A stretch of DNA of 64,000 nucleotides, from positions 1 to 64,000 of the forward strand of contig NZ_NMQT01000046.1 of NCBI RefSeq assembly GCF_002234405.1. The letters are read 5' to 3'. Position 1 is the first letter of the stretch, and each line of letters opens with the position of its first letter. The translations under genes were made by a program, and so were the position numbers. This document shows positions 16,001 to 25,021 of this stretch, piece by piece. The notes beneath the pieces were generated by a model. It was not told the origin of the DNA and searched no databases. It saw only the letters and a list, made by a program, of their open reading frames with translations. The DNA is from Amycolatopsis thailandensis. Lineage in GTDB: Bacteria; Actinomycetota; Actinomycetes; Mycobacteriales; Pseudonocardiaceae.

Positions 16001-17566
16001 AGCGACCTCCGGGCCGAGCTCGATCAGGCCGAGAGTGTCGAGGCGTCCGCGCGGGCGGCCCTCGAAGCGCTGGACGACGCCGTCCGCGAACGGGCCTCGA
16101 CGTTGCTGGAGACGCCGGACGGTTCCGACGCTTCGGCGCGGGCGGCCGCGCAAGCGCGGGCGAACCGCGCGGTCGCGGTCCTGGAGGAGGAGCGCACCGA
16201 GATCGTCGGTCTCGTCGCGACCCGCAAGGCCGAGCTGAGTCAGCTCCCGGAGCAGCCGTCGGCCCTCGCCGCGATCTCCTCCGACGCGCGGCCGAAGGAC
16301 ATCGAGCACGGCTTGGCGCTGATCGACGACGCCAGCCTCGAAGTGTCCGCCGCCGCGCGGAAATGGGAAGAGCTCCAGGAGCGCCGCGCCGCCGCCGAAG
16401 CGACACTGGAGTCCGCGAAGACGTCCGCGTCCGGCTTCGGGCTGCTGGCCGAGTCCATGGCGCACCTGCTTTCCAAAGACGATGACGAGGTGGCGTTCGA
16501 CGGCGACGTGGAATCCGCGCGGGCCAAGCACTCCCGGCTCAACAGTGCGCTCACCGAGGCGCAGGACGCCGCCGACGCGGGCGACCGCCGGGTGCGGGCC
16601 GCGGCCGATCAGCTCGCGCAGTACGCCACGGACAAGCGGTTCGAGAAGCTCTCCACGCCGGTGCGCCAGCAGGTGATCTCGGTTCGCCGCGACCAGCTGC
16701 CCGCCCACGCCGCGGAATGGGCCGAGGCACTGCGGCCGCGGCTGCGCACGCTCACCGACGACCTCGCGCAGATCGACCGGCACCGCGGCGGCATCATCAC
16801 CCGGCTGCAGGGCATGGTCGACGGCGCGCTGCGCACTCTCCGCGCGGCGCAACGGGTTTCGCGGCTGCCGGACGGTCTCGGCGACTGGTCGGGTCAGGAG
16901 TTCCTGCGGATCCGTTTCACCGAACTCGAAGAGAACGTGCTCGCCGAGAAGCTGGGAGAGGTCGTCGACGAAGCCGCGGTGGGGAAGACCTCGGACGGCC
17001 GGGACGTCAAGCGGGACGGGCTTTCGCTCGTGCTGCGCGGCGTGCAGGCCGCCGCTCCCAAGGGATTCCGGGTCGACATGCTGAAACCGGACTCCGTGCT
17101 GCGGACCGAACGGCAGCGGGTTTCCGAGATCCGGGACGTGTTCTCCGGCGGGCAGCAGCTGACCGCGGCGATCATCCTGTACTGCACCCTGGCGGCGCTG
17201 CGGGCGAACAACCGCGGCAAGGCACGTAACCGGCATTCCGGCGTGCTGTTCCTCGACAACCCGATCGGCCGCGCGTCGGCCGGGTATCTGCTGGAGCTGC
17301 AGCGCGCGGTCGCGGAGGCGCTGGGTGTCCAGCTGATCTACACCACCGGCCTGTTCGACGCCGGCGCGCTGAGCGAGTTCCCGCTGATCGTGCGGCTGCG
17401 CAACGACGCGGATCTGCGGGCGGGCCGCAAGTACCTGTCCGTCGACGCGACGATCCGGAACGCGACCGACGAACTCGGGGACCCGGACGGCGTAGCGCGG
17501 CTTTCGGCGACACGGCTGTTCACGCGGCCTACCGAGGAGCCCGAGCCGGAGGAAGAGCTGGCCTGA
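13091..17566 (+). CDS. SMC-like coiled-coil ATPase (MksB/JetC-like)
   Basis: A 1491-residue ATPase with split ABC-type head domains. The N-terminal head carries a Walker A-like LENGGGKS at 65-72. Two long Ala/Glu/Arg-rich coiled coils (about 330-640 and 760-1250) flank a globular hinge-like domain (about 650-755; GWRYLSTLDKKRRAAVLAR). The C-terminal head carries the signature FSGGQQ near 1350 and a Walker B GVLFLDNP near 1384-1391. The overall plan is that of SMC/MukB/JetC proteins, which extrude DNA loops or recognise plasmid DNA. ATG 13091 follows AGGGGAG. No topoisomerase-VI-like jetD gene follows. Two motif oddities (L instead of G/A in Walker A, Asn after the Walker B Asp) suggest a divergent lineage. 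Confidence 0.78.
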   Translation: MYELSRVRLHSVGPAGARYQDVVLDFSGVGAAITAPKQDALFSAGIHLAGEGPPRRPSPASVLFLENGGGKSVLIKLIFSVMLPGRRQVVGTTNTKVLEKFVAAKDVSHVVLEWLQVETGHRVITGKVSEWRGHVVSADSENLVDSWYCFRPTPSLDLDTLPLTSDGRLLTMSGFHDQLDKVHGGEPELELFWTRRHHEWTSRLDGLGLDTELFRYQRAMNAGEGEAADAFAFSTDEAFVEFLLRAVLSEEEPKDLAEVVATYAHNLAQRGDLLSERDFVAGALDLLTPLAEEEGVAAASRKLADAARAEMRTLAGQVTARDKLENERLSGLEQHVDEVKSAEKLAEGDHRRLTAGVTELRRLVGKLRLDEAQESKKRIDGELAEAKTAAEAWRECATVLNHLNAARKARDFRELVGNREQKAQPALQARNTAAAALARGLLALAKNATEQAAKAEAHVGALRAEAEKAQAERDESANLAASRRAEARGLGARIAEIREEIAETVRSGALKAGADVAEAARAARTEAETTAAELVRREQELERVAEDLRSAQATVNDAHRLAGSTKDRLERAAEELDRANRRTDALAVEPRLSELLGADDVALETDLPVLLERLREAGSAAEKEQTTLRMEESVDERALNALGSGGLLPAPEEVQAALDALEAAGMNAWSGWRYLSTLDKKRRAAVLARAPQLVSGILLNEPEQVRLAEKVLAERRLLPSTIIPVATTEATTTDRLPGEAGIEFLVPPNPAMYDEEAADAEREAIALRHAERQRRLEALTAALADDSALSWKLKTWREDYPPGSIATLAEQRQNARAAHETARTALDQAEKEFQRLGEKATGLRERVPELRTASAEAGERARGLETLATRATKIPEWTDDVERATETAERAEATASEAAVKASRLREQAGEEQRTADGHRRTATTAKSELAEVPGSSDVSEDDPAPAEPVDALRRTFASASEAYAKVEVGSDLRAELDQAESVEASARAALEALDDAVRERASTLLETPDGSDASARAAAQARANRAVAVLEEERTEIVGLVATRKAELSQLPEQPSALAAISSDARPKDIEHGLALIDDASLEVSAAARKWEELQERRAAAEATLESAKTSASGFGLLAESMAHLLSKDDDEVAFDGDVESARAKHSRLNSALTEAQDAADAGDRRVRAAADQLAQYATDKRFEKLSTPVRQQVISVRRDQLPAHAAEWAEALRPRLRTLTDDLAQIDRHRGGIITRLQGMVDGALRTLRAAQRVSRLPDGLGDWSGQEFLRIRFTELEENVLAEKLGEVVDEAAVGKTSDGRDVKRDGLSLVLRGVQAAAPKGFRVDMLKPDSVLRTERQRVSEIRDVFSGGQQLTAAIILYCTLAALRANNRGKARNRHSGVLFLDNPIGRASAGYLLELQRAVAEALGVQLIYTTGLFDAGALSEFPLIVRLRNDADLRAGRKYLSVDATIRNATDELGDPDGVARLSATRLFTRPTEEPEPEEELA

Positions 17567-17573
17567 GGGGGGT

Positions 17574-17600
17574 GTGGCACAGAGTGGCACTGTGGGGCAC
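17574..17600. promoter_or_regulatory. Three 10-bp-spaced direct repeats before the toxin-antitoxin pair
   Basis: GTGGCAC at 17574-17580 and 17584-17590 and GGGGCAC at 17594-17600 are spaced by exactly 10 bp, one helical turn. They lie just upstream of the TAAGAT -10 box (17608-17613) of the antitoxin gene. This is typical placement for autorepression by an antitoxin. Confidence 0.6.
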
Positions 17601-17619
17601 AGGGCGCTAAGATGTGCGT

Positions 17620-17886
17620 ATGAGCGTTCAGCACGAGATCTCCCAGCGTGATCTCCGGAACCGGTCCGGCGAGATCATGGACGCGGTCGAGCACGGTGAA
17701 AGCTTCACCGTGACCCGCAGCGGCTCGCCCATCGCCCAGCTGGTCCCGCTGTGTCGGCGGCACGCCGTTTCCCGTGACCAGTTCGCCGCCGTCTCGGCGA
17801 ACGCTCCGCTCATCGACCCGGACAGGTTCCGCGCGGACCTCGACGACGCTCTCGAAGGGGAGGCGGACGATCCCTATGGCCGCTGA
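17620..17886 (+). CDS. Phd/YefM-type antitoxin
   Basis: An 88-residue protein with the Phd/YefM fold: EISQRDLRNRSGEIMDAVEHGESFTVTRSG is the DNA-binding N-terminal half, followed by GSPIAQLVPL; the acidic C-terminus would bind the toxin. It should neutralise the PIN protein encoded next and repress the operon. ATG 17620 sits 6 nt after a TAAGAT -10 box (leaderless). It starts 53 bp after the SMC-like gene and overlaps the toxin gene by 11 bp. Confidence 0.9.
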   Translation: MSVQHEISQRDLRNRSGEIMDAVEHGESFTVTRSGSPIAQLVPLCRRHAVSRDQFAAVSANAPLIDPDRFRADLDDALEGEADDPYGR

Positions 17887-18289
17887 GGTCCACGGCCTGC
17901 TCGACACGAACATCCTGATCCTGCGCCGGACGATCGATCATGCCCAGCTGCCGGACCTGATGTCGATCAGCACGATCACGCTCGCCGAACTGTCCGCGGG
18001 CCCGCACTATGCCGCCGACCCGGCCGAACGGGCCCGGCGCACGGATCTGCTGCAACGGGTGGAGTCGGAGTTCGACCCGCTGCCCTTCGGTACCGAAGCG
18101 GCCCGGATCTTCGGCCGGGTGTCGGCGTCCGTGCTCGCGATGGGCAGGACACCCCGGCGCCGGGTGGCCGACCTGATGATCGCCAGCGTGGCCATCGCGC
18201 ACCGGATGCCGCTGTACACCACCAATCCGCAGGATTTCGAAGGTCTGAAAGAACTTCTGGACGTCGTTCCGGTCACCCGACCGTCCTGA
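17876..18289 (+). CDS. PIN-domain ribonuclease toxin (VapC-like)
   Basis: A 137-residue PIN protein. The acidic metal-binding residues are visible in LLDTNILIL (Asp10 region), TLAELSAG and RVADLMIASVA. VapC-type toxins cleave tRNA or rRNA and are held inactive by the paired antitoxin. ATG 17876 overlaps the antitoxin gene by 11 bp, in line with translational coupling. Its position directly behind the SMC-like triad is where Wadjet operons carry their nuclease subunit, although the cassette has its own promoter. The 3' end overlaps the convergent AraC gene by 17 bp. Confidence 0.88.
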   Translation: MAAEVHGLLDTNILILRRTIDHAQLPDLMSISTITLAELSAGPHYAADPAERARRTDLLQRVESEFDPLPFGTEAARIFGRVSASVLAMGRTPRRRVADLMIASVAIAHRMPLYTTNPQDFEGLKELLDVVPVTRPS

Positions 18290-19211
18290 GCCCCGCGCGG
18301 GCCGAGGTGCGGTATTGCCCGGGGGCTTCGTTCCGGGCGCGCCGGAAAGCCCGGCTGAACGCGAACACCGACGTGTAGCCGACCGAGTGGGCGATGCTGT
18401 CCACCGTTTCGTCGGTGTCGCGGAGCCGGACCGCGGCGAGGTCCATCCGCCACTGGGTCAGGTAGTCGCCGGGAGTCCGGCCGGTCGTTTCACGGAAACG
18501 GCGGGTCAGCGTGCTGCGCGAGGTCGCCAGTTCCGCCGCGAGCAGGTCGGTCGTCCACGGCCTCGCCGGATCCTCGTGGATCTTGACCAGCGCCACGCTC
18601 ACCAACGGGTCGCCCAGGACGCCGAGCCAGGTTCCCCGCGCCTCGGCCGGTTTCTCGGTCCGCCACACGCGAAGCAGCTGGACCAGGAGGATGTCGACGA
18701 GCCGGTTGAGGACGAAGTCCGTGGCGATCTGCGGGCCCGCCAGTTCCCGCGACAGCAGGCGGACGGTGTCGTCCAGCCCGTCGCCGCCGCGGTTCGCGCG
18801 GATGTGCACGACGTCCGGCAAGGTGGCGAGCACCTGGGTGGACACCGCCGGGTCGTAGTCGTAGGACGCGCCGAGGACATGGGTCTGCACGTCCCCGGAG
18901 CCGAGGCGCAGCACGCCGCCGCATTTGCGTGCCCGCTCCGCCACCGTGCAGAGCTGGGGAATGACCGGGGCGTCCGGGGCGCTGCGCAGAGTGTGCTCCT
19001 GGCCGTTCGGCAGCAGGACGACGTCGCCGGGCATGAGCTGCCGCGGTGGATGGCCTGGCAGGTCCAGCCAGGCCGTCCCGCAGGTGATGGCGTAGAAGGC
19101 CGCGCCGGCGATGCGGTGCCAGAGGATGCCCCACGGCCCGGATCCCTCGATCCGGGCTCCGGCGGTGCCCCGGACACCGCCCACGGCGAGGGTTTCGGCC
19201 AAGAGGTCCAT
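18273..19211 (-). CDS. AraC family transcriptional regulator (cupin sensor)
   Basis: A 312-residue regulator. The N-terminal cupin-like sensor (about 1-180; GDVVLLPNGQEHTLR, CGTAWLDLPG) resembles the AraC_binding_2/cupin_6 type. The C-terminal double helix-turn-helix spans about 205-305 (LAAELATSRSTLTRRFRE and VDSIAHSVGYTSVFAFSRAF). ATG 19211 begins the conserved MDLLAETL; the longer frame upstream is not family-like. It is divergent from a small F420-type reductase (66-bp gap), its possible target. Confidence 0.88.
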   Translation of the reverse strand: MDLLAETLAVGGVRGTAGARIEGSGPWGILWHRIAGAAFYAITCGTAWLDLPGHPPRQLMPGDVVLLPNGQEHTLRSAPDAPVIPQLCTVAERARKCGGVLRLGSGDVQTHVLGASYDYDPAVSTQVLATLPDVVHIRANRGGDGLDDTVRLLSRELAGPQIATDFVLNRLVDILLVQLLRVWRTEKPAEARGTWLGVLGDPLVSVALVKIHEDPARPWTTDLLAAELATSRSTLTRRFRETTGRTPGDYLTQWRMDLAAVRLRDTDETVDSIAHSVGYTSVFAFSRAFRRARNEAPGQYRTSARAGLRTVG

Positions 19212-19277
19212 GAGACCGATGATAGTGCGACAAACGGGTATGCCCATGGCTATTTCAGGCATCGATACGGTCACCCG

Positions 19278-19727
19278 GTGAGCCATACGATCGGATCCAT
19301 GGCAGAAACGATCGATTTCGACTTCGACGAGATCAACCGCAACGTGATCGCCGAGTTCCGCGAGACCGGCGGCAAGGCGGGCGGCATGTTCGAGGGCATG
19401 CCGCTGGTCCTCGTCCACCACACCGGCGCGAAGTCCGGCAAAGAGCGGATCGCGCCGCTCGTCCCGCTCCTGGAGGGCGACCGGATCTACATCTTCGCCA
19501 GCAAGGGCGGCGCCGACGACAACCCGGCGTGGTTCCACAACCTCGTGGCCCACCCCGACACCAAGGTCGAGCTCGGCACCGAGACCTTCCCGGTCCGCGC
19601 GCGGGTGCTCACCGGCTCCGAGCGCGAAGACGTCTACGCGCGGCAGTCCGCGGTCATGCCGCAGTTCGCCGAGTACCAGAGCAAGACCAGCCGGGTCATC
19701 CCGGTGTTCGAGCTCGAGCGGCAGTGA
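19278..19727 (+). CDS. Deazaflavin (F420)-dependent nitroreductase family protein
   Basis: A 149-residue DDN-like split-barrel protein. The family signature is visible in LVLVHHTGAKSGKERIAPLVPL and in IFASKGGADDNPAWFHNLVAHP, with the downstream VPVRAR-like TFPVRARVLTG. Members reduce nitro compounds or quinones with reduced coenzyme F420. I place the start at GTG 19278, 7 nt after a TACGGT box (leaderless); ATG 19299 would be 7 residues shorter. It is divergent from an AraC regulator. Confidence 0.88.
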   Translation: MSHTIGSMAETIDFDFDEINRNVIAEFRETGGKAGGMFEGMPLVLVHHTGAKSGKERIAPLVPLLEGDRIYIFASKGGADDNPAWFHNLVAHPDTKVELGTETFPVRARVLTGSEREDVYARQSAVMPQFAEYQSKTSRVIPVFELERQ

Positions 19728-19740
19728 GGTCCAGGGCGGG

Positions 19741-19817
19741 CTGAAGGGAACTTTCCCCGCGTCTCACGCGGTGAAGGACGCTTTCCCCACGTCGCATGCG
19801 GGGAAAGCGTCCTTCAG
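19741..19817. repeat. Tripartite palindrome, CTGAAGG family
   Basis: A 17-bp perfect hairpin (19772-19788 and 19800-19816) is preceded by a second, diverged copy of its left half (CTGAAGGGAACTTTCCCCGC at 19741-19760). The same three-part layout recurs at 48000-48076 and 63174-63249. Confidence 0.85.
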
Positions 19818-19862
19818 CCGCTCGGGACCGGTTTTGTCGGGGCCCGGTGGTAGGAACGATCC

Positions 19863-21050
19863 GTGACCCCGAAGATCGACGTCCGGCAGCGCCGCGCCCG
19901 CCTCGCCGCGCGCCATCACCTGGCCACGCCCGCCGAGTCGGTGCACGCCGTGGCGGACGCGGTCGTCGCGCTGCACGCCACGGACCCGGCGACGGTCCAT
20001 CTCTCGACGTGGGCCCGGCTCAAGCGCGAAGGCGTCGCGGACGTGGAGCGAGCGCTCTACGACGAGCGTTCGCTGATCCGCATGCTTGGCATGCGCCGCA
20101 CCGTTTTCGTGGTCGGCCACGAGAACGCGGCGCTGGTCCAGGCGGCGTGCTCGGCGGACATCGCCAAGAAGCAGCGCCGCCTGCTCGAACAGCATCTCGG
20201 CACGCAGGGACATCCGGAGAACGTGCCCGAGCCGGACCGCTGGCTGGCCGAGGTCGAGGACGCGACCGAGCGCGCGCTGAAGGCCCGTGGTTCCGCCACG
20301 GCACAAGAGCTCTCCCAGGACGAGCCACGTCTCAGGCAGCAACTTCTGATGGCGAAGGGGAAGCCGTACGAGGCGATCGCCAACGTCACCAGCAGGGTCC
20401 TGTTCCAGCTCGCGGTCGACGGCCGCATCGTCCGCGGCCGCCCGCGCGGGAGCTGGATCAGCAGCCAGCACTACTGGGCCACGATGGGGGATTGGCTGCC
20501 CCAGGGCTTCGCCGAGTGGGACGCCGACGAGGCCAGGGCCGAGCTCGCCCGCAGGTGGCTCTTCGCCTACGGGCCGGCGCCCGTCGCGGACCTGCGGTGG
20601 TGGACGGGCTGGACGGTCGGACAGACGAAGAAGGCCCTCGCCGCGGTTCAGCCGATCGAGGTCGACCTCGACGGCGTCCCCGGCGTGGTGCTCGCCGACG
20701 ATCTGGAGCCGGTCGAGGAGCCCGCGCCCTGGGTCGCGCTGCTCCCGTCCCTCGACCCGGCGGCGATGGGCTGGATCGAGCGGGACTGGTACCTCGGCCC
20801 GCACCGCGCGCCGCTGTTCGACGGCACCGGCAACATCGGCCCGACCGTCTGGGCCGACGGCCGGATCGTCGGCGGCTGGGCGCAACGCCCGGACGGCGAG
20901 GTCGTCCATCACCTCCTGGAGGACGTCGGCGCGGAGGTCGAACGGGCTGTCGAGACGGAGGCGAACCACCTGGCCGAGTGGTTCGGAGAGGTGCGAGTCA
21001 CGCCACGGATGCGGACCCCGCTGGAGCGACGGCTAGCACAACGAACCTGA
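19863..21050 (+). CDS. Winged-helix DNA-binding protein (AlkZ/YcaQ-like DNA glycosylase family)
   Basis: A 395-residue protein of the HTH_42/AlkZ-like superfamily. RQRRARLAARHHLATPA at the N-terminus, VVALHATDPATVHLSTWARL and the central LFQLAVDGRIVRGRPRGSW are typical of actinobacterial members. AlkZ itself unhooks interstrand DNA crosslinks and often protects antibiotic producers, but most homologues have no known role. GTG 19863 follows a TAGGAA box by 6 nt (leaderless). It stands alone between a palindrome and gap. Confidence 0.82.
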   Translation: MTPKIDVRQRRARLAARHHLATPAESVHAVADAVVALHATDPATVHLSTWARLKREGVADVERALYDERSLIRMLGMRRTVFVVGHENAALVQAACSADIAKKQRRLLEQHLGTQGHPENVPEPDRWLAEVEDATERALKARGSATAQELSQDEPRLRQQLLMAKGKPYEAIANVTSRVLFQLAVDGRIVRGRPRGSWISSQHYWATMGDWLPQGFAEWDADEARAELARRWLFAYGPAPVADLRWWTGWTVGQTKKALAAVQPIEVDLDGVPGVVLADDLEPVEEPAPWVALLPSLDPAAMGWIERDWYLGPHRAPLFDGTGNIGPTVWADGRIVGGWAQRPDGEVVHHLLEDVGAEVERAVETEANHLAEWFGEVRVTPRMRTPLERRLAQRT

Positions 21051-21216
21051 GAGTTTTCCCAAGACGTCCTGGTAGCGACGCACTTAATCGATTCTTGACC
21101 TGACCCACCGAGTGGTGGAAGTCTCGTCAGGGCAAAGAGGGTCACCCGAGCACGCACGCTAGGGTTGCGCCCGAGTAAAGGACGTCTTACCGGGGCGATC
21201 CCGGACGAGTCTCTAG

Positions 21217-22233
<1,017 letters not shown>

Positions 22234-22236
22234 CCG

Positions 22237-23451
22237 ATGGCGCTGAAGAACCTCGAAGACCTGCTGAGCGGGGACGTTTCGGGCCGGTACGTACTCGTGC
22301 GTTCCGACCTGAACGTCCCCCTCGACGGGGAGACCATCACCGACGACGGCCGCGTCCGCGCGGCCTTGCCGACCCTCAAGCGCCTCGCGGAGGCGGGCGC
22401 GAAGGTGGTCGTCACGGCGCACCTCGGCCGTCCCAAGGGCGAGCCGGACCCGAAGTTCTCGCTCGCGCCCGTCGCCGCGAAGCTCACCGAGCTGCTCGGC
22501 GTCGACGTCCCGCTGGCGGGTGACCTGGTCGGCGAGTCCGCCAAGGCCACCGTCGCGGGCCTGACCGACGGTCAGGTGGCCCTGCTGGAGAACGTGCGTT
22601 TCGACGCGCGCGAGACCAGCAAGGTCGAGGCGGAACGCCAGGAACTGGCCGCCGAGCTGGCCGCGCTCGTCCCGGGCGGCGCGTTCGTGTCCGACGGCTT
22701 CGGTGTCGTGCACCGCAAGCAGGCCTCGGTCTACGAGATCGCCCGTGCGCTTCCGGCGTACGCGGGCGGTCTGGTGCTCGCCGAGGTCGAGGTCCTCAAG
22801 AAGCTCACCGAGGACCTCGCCCGCCCGTACGTCGTCGTCCTCGGCGGCGCGAAGGTGTCGGACAAGCTGGGCGTCATCGCCAACCTGCTGACCAAGGTCG
22901 ACAGGCTGCTCATCGGCGGCGGCATGGCGTACACCTTCCTCAAGGCCCAGGGCCACGAGGTCGGCAACTCGCTGCTTCAGGAGGACCAGCTGGACCAGGT
23001 CCGCGGTTTCCTCGCCGAGGCGGAGAAGCGCGGTGTCGAGCTGATCCTGCCGGTGGACGTGCTCGCCGCGACGGGCTTCGCGGCCGACGCGGAGTTCGAC
23101 GTCGTCGACGCGACGGCCATCCCGGCCGACCGCATGGGTCTCGACATCGGCCCGAAGTCCCGCGAGCTGTTCGCGGGGAAGCTGGCCGACGCCGCGACCG
23201 TGTTCTGGAACGGCCCGATGGGCGTGTTCGAGTTCGAGTCCTTCTCCGGCGGCACCCGTGCCGTGGCCGAAGCGCTGGTCGAGAGCGACGCCTTCACCGT
23301 GGTCGGCGGTGGCGACTCCGCCGCGGCGGTGCGGCAGCTCGGCCTCCCCGAGGACGGCTTCTCGCACATCTCGACCGGCGGCGGCGCGTCGCTGGAGTAC
23401 CTGGAGGGCAAGGAACTGCCCGGAGTCGCTGTGCTGGGAGAGAACGACTAG
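22237..23451 (+). CDS. pgk: Phosphoglycerate kinase
   Basis: A 404-residue enzyme transferring the acyl phosphate of 1,3-bisphosphoglycerate to ADP. The substrate-binding [12 protein letters not shown] (19-30), TAHLGRPKG, and the C-terminal nucleotide loop [11 protein letters not shown] with [13 protein letters not shown] are all present, and the length is usual. It is 3 bp downstream of gap and overlaps tpiA by 1 bp (TAGTG), so the three genes form one translationally linked unit. Confidence 0.97.
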   Translation: MALKNLEDLLSGDVSGRYVLVRSDLNVPLDGETITDDGRVRAALPTLKRLAEAGAKVVVTAHLGRPKGEPDPKFSLAPVAAKLTELLGVDVPLAGDLVGESAKATVAGLTDGQVALLENVRFDARETSKVEAERQELAAELAALVPGGAFVSDGFGVVHRKQASVYEIARALPAYAGGLVLAEVEVLKKLTEDLARPYVVVLGGAKVSDKLGVIANLLTKVDRLLIGGGMAYTFLKAQGHEVGNSLLQEDQLDQVRGFLAEAEKRGVELILPVDVLAATGFAADAEFDVVDATAIPADRMGLDIGPKSRELFAGKLADAATVFWNGPMGVFEFESFSGGTRAVAEALVESDAFTVVGGGDSAAAVRQLGLPEDGFSHISTGGGASLEYLEGKELPGVAVLGEND

Positions 23452-24236
23452 TGGCGCGCAAACCGCTCATCGCCGGCAACTGGAAGATGAACCAGAACCA
23501 CCTCGAAGCCATCGCGCTGGTTCAGAAGATCGCCTTCGCCCTGCCGGAGAAGTACTACGCGAAGGTCGACGTCGCGGTCCTGCCGCCGTTCACCGACATC
23601 CGCAGCGTCCAGACGCTGACCGACGGCGACAAGCTGTCGCTCACCTACGGCGCCCAGGACCTGTCGCCGCACGACTCCGGTGCCTACACCGGTGAGGTGT
23701 CGGGCCCGATGCTGGCGAAGCTGGGTTGCAGCTTCGTCACCGTCGGGCACTCGGAGCGGCGTGAGTACCACGGCGAGTCCGACGAACTGGTCAACAAGAA
23801 GGTCAAGGCCGCGCTCAAGCACGGCATCACGCCGATCCTGTGCGTGGGGGAGAAGCTCGAGGTCCGCGAGGCCGGCGAGCACATCGCCCACACCACGGCC
23901 CAGCTGGTCGAGGGCCTGAAGGGGCTCAAGGCCGAGCAGGTCAAGGACGTCGTCGTCGCCTACGAGCCGGTCTGGGCCATCGGGACCGGCAAGGTCGCGA
24001 CCCCGGCGGACGCCGAGGAGGTGTGCGGAGCCATCCGCGCCACCCTCGCCGAGAAGTACGGGGCCGAGGTCGCGTCCTCGGTCCGCGTGCTCTACGGGGG
24101 CTCGGCCAAGTCCAACAACATCAGTGACCTCGTCGCGTGCGAGAACATCGATGGTGCGCTCGTCGGTGGTGCCAGCCTGGATGGTGAGGAGTTCACCAAA
24201 CTCTGCGCACTCGCCGCGGGCGGGCCCCTGCCCTGA
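23451..24236 (+). CDS. tpiA: Triosephosphate isomerase
   Basis: A 261-residue TIM barrel interconverting dihydroxyacetone phosphate and glyceraldehyde 3-phosphate. It shows the N-terminal NWKMN lysine motif, the electrophilic His in [12 protein letters not shown], the catalytic Glu in [11 protein letters not shown] and the phosphate loop [10 protein letters not shown]. The GTG start shares one base with the pgk stop. It is followed after 140 bp by secG. Confidence 0.97.
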   Translation: MARKPLIAGNWKMNQNHLEAIALVQKIAFALPEKYYAKVDVAVLPPFTDIRSVQTLTDGDKLSLTYGAQDLSPHDSGAYTGEVSGPMLAKLGCSFVTVGHSERREYHGESDELVNKKVKAALKHGITPILCVGEKLEVREAGEHIAHTTAQLVEGLKGLKAEQVKDVVVAYEPVWAIGTGKVATPADAEEVCGAIRATLAEKYGAEVASSVRVLYGGSAKSNNISDLVACENIDGALVGGASLDGEEFTKLCALAAGGPLP

Positions 24237-24376
24237 TCGGGGCACCTACCGGGTAACCTGGGTATCCGGTCCGTCACACAGCAGTGGACGAGTCCAGGAG
24301 TACGGTGTGTTCTGGCGGTCATGAGCCGCCGGTGGCACACCGTTTTCCTGCATTCTCCAAGAGCGCAGAGGATGAC

Positions 24377-24607
24377 ATGAAGCTGTTCCTGCAAATCCTG
24401 TTGATCGCCTCCAGCTTTTTCCTGGTGGTAGCGGTGCTGCTGCACCGCGGCCGTGGCGGTGGTCTGTCTTCGCTGTTCGGTGGCGGTATGCAGTCGAGCC
24501 TGTCCGGCTCGAGCGTGGCCGAGAAGAACCTCGACCGGATCACGCTGCTGCTGGGCGCTGTGTGGCTGATCAGCATCATCGGCCTCGGGCTCCTGCTCAA
24601 GGTCTGA
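24377..24607 (+). CDS. secG: Preprotein translocase subunit SecG
   Basis: A 76-residue membrane protein with two hydrophobic helices (about 2-22 and 56-75) joined by a Gly/Ser-rich loop (LFGGGMQSSLSGSSVAEKNL), the usual SecG layout. It assists SecYE during export. ATG 24377 follows AGAGGA. Its place behind gap-pgk-tpiA is conserved in actinobacteria. The 140-bp gap from tpiA contains TAACCT, a possible -10 box, so it may have its own promoter. Confidence 0.95.
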   Translation: MKLFLQILLIASSFFLVVAVLLHRGRGGGLSSLFGGGMQSSLSGSSVAEKNLDRITLLLGAVWLISIIGLGLLLKV

Positions 24608-24672
24608 TCGATCCAGGTGTTTCGGCGTGCCTATGGGGGGCGCGCCGCCGATCCCTATAGGTGTGAGGATTC

Positions 24673-25014
24673 ATGGTTGGCGGTAACGCGATTCGGGGCA
24701 CCCGTGTGGGTGCCGGGCCTTCGGGCGAATCGGAGCGGGGTGAGTCGGCGCCGCGGCGCCGCATTTCCTACTGGTGTGCCAACGGACACGAGGCGCAGCC
24801 CTCGTTCTCGATGGACGCCGAGATTCCCGACGAGTGGGATTGCCCGCGCTGCGGACTCCCCGGTGGGCAGGACGAGAAGAACCCGCCTGCCGCGCCGCGG
24901 ACCGAGCCCTACAAGACTCACTTGGCGTACGTGAAGGAGCGGCGTTCCGACGCCGACGGCGAGGCCATTCTCGCCGAGGCGCTGGAGCGGTTGCGCCAGC
25001 GCCGGGAGATCTAG
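24673..25014 (+). CDS. rbpA: RNA polymerase-binding protein RbpA
   Basis: A 113-residue actinobacterial transcription factor that binds the principal sigma factor and core polymerase and stabilises open complexes. The N-terminal tail (NAIRGTRVGAG) contacts the promoter, the core has a zinc-like CxxxH...CxxC pattern (YWCANGH, DCPRCG), and the C-terminal sigma-interaction helix (HLAYVKERRS...ALERLRQRR) is intact. ATG 24673 follows GAGGAT. RbpA affects rifampicin tolerance in some actinobacteria. Confidence 0.95.
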   Translation: MVGGNAIRGTRVGAGPSGESERGESAPRRRISYWCANGHEAQPSFSMDAEIPDEWDCPRCGLPGGQDEKNPPAAPRTEPYKTHLAYVKERRSDADGEAILAEALERLRQRREI

Positions 25015-25021
25015 CGGTCCC

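Noticed and set aside
14333-17590. A 1085-codon open frame antisense to the SMC-like gene
   Set aside because: It mirrors the Ala/Glu-rich coiled-coil codons of the real gene, has no domain or ribosome site, and codon use fits the + strand gene.
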